Shown: positions 60,743-64,000 of the stretch, in pieces
Position numbering within the stretch: position 1 is the first letter of the stretch
Layout of the letters: every line of letters starts with the position of its first letter
Origin: Nocardia terrae
Lineage (GTDB): Bacteria; Actinomycetota; Actinomycetes; Mycobacteriales; Mycobacteriaceae
DNA: 64,000 nucleotides
Assembly (NCBI RefSeq): GCF_009760405.1
Contig: NZ_WRPP01000001.1
Span: 248,001-312,000, forward strand
Direction: 5' to 3'
Notes under the pieces: model-generated
The model's input: the letters and a program-made list of their open reading frames with translations, nothing else
Databases searched by the model: none
Told to the model about the DNA's origin: nothing
Position numbers and translations under genes: made by a program

Positions 60743-63700
60743 TTGACGATCAACGAGAGCACCGGGACCGGATCGAAGGCCAGGGCGGCGGGGAAGTCAC
60801 GGGAGAGTGGGGTCAGGTCGTCACTGTTGGACCGGTTGCTGGGGGGCACTCCGTATGCCCTGGCATTCGGTGGACAGGGCGCTCAGTGGCTCAGTGAGCT
60901 GGAAGAGATCGGGCGCGATTCCGCGCTCGAGCCGGAACTGACCGCGCTGGTCAACGAGGCGGCCGCCAAGCTGGAGCCGGTCGCCTCCCAGCTGCTGGTC
61001 GTGCGGCCGGTCGGCTTCGACCCGATCGCCTGGATGCTGGAAGAAGAGATCGCCGATCCGGAGCAGGGGGAGGTGTCGGGAGCGCCGTCAGCGCAGGTGT
61101 TGCGCTCCGCCGCCGTCTCCATGCCCGGTGTGTTCCTGACCCAGGTCGCCGCGCTGCGCGCGCTGCGGCTGCAGGGCCTGGACATCGTCGCGCACGCGCC
61201 CGCAGCCGTCATCGGTCACTCGCAGGGCCGCATCGCCGCCACCGCCGCCGAGGCGCACGGGCAGCGCGATGCCGAACTGCTCGCGGTGGCCCAGTTGATC
61301 GGCGCCGCAGCAGGTCTGGTCGCCCGTCGTCGCGGGCTGATGCCCGTCGGTGAGAAGTCGCCGATGGTCGCGGTCTCCAATGTGGACCCCGAGGCGCTGA
61401 AAGCCGTTGTCGCCGAGGTCATGAACGGTGTCGCGCCGGAGAAGGCCGCCGTTCTCTCCATTCGCAACGGCCGCCGCCGCGCCGTGCTGAGCGGCCCGGT
61501 CGCGCAGCTCGACCGCGTGCGTCAGCGCGCCGACGAGATCCACGCCGAGCAGGCCAAGGAACGCGACGCCAAGAAGCGCGGCGGTTCGGTCTTCGCTCCG
61601 GTCTTCGAGGACATCCCGGTCGAGGTGGCGTTCCACCACCCGGCGCTGGCCGAGACCGTCGAGCTGGTCAAGGGCTGGGCTCAGCAGTGCGGCCTGGACG
61701 CCGAACTCGCTGCCGCGCTTGCCCAGGAAGTGCTCGTCGACCCGATCGACTGGGTCGCCATCGTCGACGAGACCGTCACCGAAGGCGCGCAGTGGATCCT
61801 GGACCTCGGTCCCGGCGACCTGCTGTCCCGCCTCACCTCCGGTTCGCTCAAGGGCACCGGCGTCGGCGTGCTCGCCGCCGCCACCCGCCCCGGCCAGCGC
61901 AGCCTGTTCACCCCCGGCGCGGCCCCCGAGGTCGCCGCGGCGTGGAGCGAGTTCGCGCCCAAGCCGATTCGCCTGCCCAACGGCCGCGTCGTGGTCGAGA
62001 CGGCGTTCACCAAGCTGACCGGCCGTTCGCCGATCCTGCTGGCGGGCATGACCCCGACCACGGTCGACGCGAAAATCGTTGCGGCCGCGGCCAATGCGGG
62101 CCACTGGGCCGAGCTGGCCGGTGGCGGTCAGGTCACCGAGCAGATCTTCGCCGACCGCGTCGAGGAGCTGAAGAGTCTGCTGCAGCCCGGTCGCGCGGTG
62201 CAGTTCAACTCGCTGTTCCTGGACCCGTACCTGTGGAAGCTGCAGCTGGGCGGCAAGCGCATCGTGCAGAAGGCCCGCACCGCGGGCGCCCCGCTGGACG
62301 GCGTCATCGTCACCGCCGGCATCCCGGAACTCGAAGAGGCCGTTGCCCTCATCGAGGAGCTGACCGAGGTCGGCATCACCCACGTGGCGTTCAAGCCCGG
62401 CACCGTGGCGCAGATCCGCGCCGTGCTGCGCATCGCCGACTCGGTCCCCGGCTACCCGGTGATCATGCACATCGAGGGCGGCAAGGCCGGTGGCCACCAC
62501 TCCTGGGAAGACCTCGACGACCTGCTGCTCGAGACCTACGCCGAGCTGCGCGGCCGCGACAATGTGATCGTCTGCGTCGGCGGCGGCATCGGCACCCCCG
62601 AGCGCGCCACCGAGTACCTCACCGGTGAATGGGCTGTGCAGCACGGCTACCCGGCCATGCCGCTGGACGGCGTGCTGGTCGGCACCGCCGCCATGGCGAC
62701 CCTCGAGGCCACCACCGCCCCCGAGGTCAAGCAGCTGCTGGTCGACACCCCCGGCACCCCCGACTGGGTCGGCGCGGGCACCGCCTCCGGCGGAATGGCT
62801 TCCGGCCGTTCGCAACTGGGCGCGGACATCCACGAGATCGACAATGCCGCCTCGCGCACCGGCCGCCTGCTCGACGACGTCGCCGGTGACGCCGACGCGG
62901 TCGCCGAGCGCCGCGACGAGATCATCGCCGCGCTGAACGGCACCGCCAAGCCGTACTTCGGCGACGTCGCCACCATGACCTACCTGGAGTGGCTGGAGCG
63001 TTACGTCGAGCTGGCCGTCGGCCTGGACCGCCGCAAGGACTTCGACTGCGGCGCCGACTTCTCCGACGCCATCGCCGACGCCACCCGCTCGGTGTGGCTG
63101 GACATCACCTGGCGCGACCGGTTCGCGGAGATGGTGCGCCGCACCGAATCCCGCCTCAACCCGGCCGACCGCGGCGAGATCGCCACGCTTTTCGCCGAGG
63201 ACACCGCGTTCGAGGCTCCCGTGCAGGCGATCTGCACGCTGAAGGAGCAGTACCCGGCCGCCGCCGAGACCGTCCTGCACCCGGCCGACGTGCCGTTCTT
63301 CGTGAGCCTGTGCAAGACCCCCGGCAAGCCGGTCAACTTCGTCCCGGTCGTCGACCAGGACGTGCGCCGCTGGTGGCGTTCGGATTCCCTGTGGCAGGCC
63401 CACGATCCGCGCTACACCGCCGACCAGGTCTGCGTCATCCCCGGCACCGTCGCCGTCGCGGGCATCACCCGCGTCGACGAGCCGGTCGGTGAGCTCCTCG
63501 ATCGCTTCGAGCAGAACACCGCCTTCGCGCTGGTGCGCGAGGGCGTCGTCCCGGCCGCCGTGGACGGCCGCCGCCGCGCCGAGGTCGCCAACGGCCTGCT
63601 CGACATCGTGCTGGCCGCACCGGACGTGCAGTGGGCCGGTCGCACCACCGTCAACCCCATCCACCGCCTGGGCAACCTGGACGAGTGGGAGATGAACGGC

Positions 63701-64000
63701 AAGGGCGCCAAGCACCCGCGCACCGGCGCGACCCTGTCCGCCACCGAGGGACCCGAATCCGATTCCGCCTACGTGGAATTGGCCGTGCCGCTGCTGGGTA
63801 AGGACGCCGTCCGCATCCGCATCACCGTGCCGGTCTCCGTGTACAACGGTGGCGCGCCGGTCATTACGGAAGACGACGCCGAGGCCGCCATGAGCGCGCT
63901 GCTGGCCGTCGCCGCCGGGCAGTCGCTGCCGGAGGTCAAGACGGTCGACGGTGCCAAGGTCGCGCACTTCAATGTGGCCTGGAGCCCGGATCTCGTCGCC
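60743..64000 (+). CDS. fas: Type I fatty acid synthase, N-terminal 1,086 codons (runs off window)
   Basis: The frame from TTG 60743 (TINESTGTG, GGAGAAGGAAG upstream) is open to the window end. The acetyl/malonyl transferase nucleophile is in VIGHSQGRIAA (Ser near 160). The enoyl-reductase FMN region is LLAGMTPTTVDAKIVAAAANAGHWAELAGGGQVTE, with GGKAGGHHSWEDLDDLLL and CVGGGIGTP. The dehydratase region begins near PADVPFFVSLCKTPGKPVNFVPVVDQDVRRWWRSDSLWQAHD. It matches mycobacterial Fas in domain order. FAS-I makes the C16-C26 acyl-CoA used for membrane lipids and as mycolate precursors. A long antisense frame (61088-63967) is a GC-bias shadow. Confidence 0.95.
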   Translation, partial: MTINESTGTGSKARAAGKSRESGVRSSLLDRLLGGTPYALAFGGQGAQWLSELEEIGRDSALEPELTALVNEAAAKLEPVASQLLVVRPVGFDPIAWMLEEEIADPEQGEVSGAPSAQVLRSAAVSMPGVFLTQVAALRALRLQGLDIVAHAPAAVIGHSQGRIAATAAEAHGQRDAELLAVAQLIGAAAGLVARRRGLMPVGEKSPMVAVSNVDPEALKAVVAEVMNGVAPEKAAVLSIRNGRRRAVLSGPVAQLDRVRQRADEIHAEQAKERDAKKRGGSVFAPVFEDIPVEVAFHHPALAETVELVKGWAQQCGLDAELAAALAQEVLVDPIDWVAIVDETVTEGAQWILDLGPGDLLSRLTSGSLKGTGVGVLAAATRPGQRSLFTPGAAPEVAAAWSEFAPKPIRLPNGRVVVETAFTKLTGRSPILLAGMTPTTVDAKIVAAAANAGHWAELAGGGQVTEQIFADRVEELKSLLQPGRAVQFNSLFLDPYLWKLQLGGKRIVQKARTAGAPLDGVIVTAGIPELEEAVALIEELTEVGITHVAFKPGTVAQIRAVLRIADSVPGYPVIMHIEGGKAGGHHSWEDLDDLLLETYAELRGRDNVIVCVGGGIGTPERATEYLTGEWAVQHGYPAMPLDGVLVGTAAMATLEATTAPEVKQLLVDTPGTPDWVGAGTASGGMASGRSQLGADIHEIDNAASRTGRLLDDVAGDADAVAERRDEIIAALNGTAKPYFGDVATMTYLEWLERYVELAVGLDRRKDFDCGADFSDAIADATRSVWLDITWRDRFAEMVRRTESRLNPADRGEIATLFAEDTAFEAPVQAICTLKEQYPAAAETVLHPADVPFFVSLCKTPGKPVNFVPVVDQDVRRWWRSDSLWQAHDPRYTADQVCVIPGTVAVAGITRVDEPVGELLDRFEQNTAFALVREGVVPAAVDGRRRAEVANGLLDIVLAAPDVQWAGRTTVNPIHRLGNLDEWEMNGKGAKHPRTGATLSATEGPESDSAYVELAVPLLGKDAVRIRITVPVSVYNGGAPVITEDDAEAAMSALLAVAAGQSLPEVKTVDGAKVAHFNVAWSPDLVA

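Noticed and set aside
61088..63967. A 959-codon antisense open frame
   Set aside because: It lies wholly opposite fas, whose sense frame matches the known synthase. The antisense product is low-complexity Gly/Val/Asp/Arg sequence, typical of GC-rich shadow frames.

Overview
The window is high-GC DNA from a mycolic-acid-type actinomycete, most likely Nocardia or a close relative. The evidence is a type I fatty acid synthase (fas) at the right end, DosR/DevS-type dormancy genes, KstR-type sterol-catabolism sites with KshA- and HsaA-like enzymes, a primase-polymerase close to mycobacterial Rv3730c, and very strong G/C third positions. Genus and all family names come from recalled sequence features; no database search was run.

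Positions 1-24,100 are ordinary chromosomal accessory metabolism. There is a methyltransferase, a TerD-AIM24 protein, and two cytochrome P450 genes, each with a TetR regulator and a clear palindromic operator. A TetR/SDR/tautomerase cluster has twin operators. Further genes are a GT87 mannosyltransferase-like protein, a LysR/SBF-type transporter pair, a truncated haemoglobin, an NCS2 permease, a HAMP-linked adenylate cyclase, a KstD-like flavoprotein beside a KstR-type site and a LigD-type polymerase, and a two-component system whose sensor looks internally duplicated.

Positions 24,100-47,050 begin with an unannotated 36-residue peptide gene, then a lipase-maturation-factor protein, a HELAH metalloprotease-like protein, and a Tat-exported phospholipase C with a Gly/Ser tract. 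An iron-uptake locus (EfeU-EfeO fusion plus EfeB) follows an IdeR-like box. After it come a berberine-bridge-type oxidase, a Baeyer-Villiger monooxygenase with a 19-bp operator, and a class A beta-lactamase-like protein. A dormancy cluster pairs a DevS-like kinase and a ribosome-hibernation protein with a divergent ctaD paralogue; two DosR-like boxes lie between them. The section closes with divergent kshA/hsaA genes around a 16-bp KstR-type palindrome.

Positions 47,149-60,291 are a 13.1-kb integrated element in the 3' end of tRNA-Leu(UAG). It is bounded by a 22-bp direct repeat, with a 17/19-matching inverted repeat just inside each end. It carries an AbrB-like protein with an overlapping tyrosine integrase, a DUF2637 protein, and a DUF4192 gene overlapping a chimera of a DprA N-terminus with an integrase catalytic domain. 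Cargo is a secreted lipase, a lipoprotein, two different Mrr-like nucleases, and a two-gene unit made of a small membrane protein and an NB-ARC/TPR STAND ATPase. Those two proteins share a short glycine-rich motif. This resembles the pairing of effectors and NLR proteins in bacterial amyloid signalling, and the unit plus the nucleases makes the element a probable defence island. No conjugation or replication genes were seen.

Positions 60,353-64,000 hold a regulatory region with several inverted repeats, followed by the 5' part of fas, which runs off the window.
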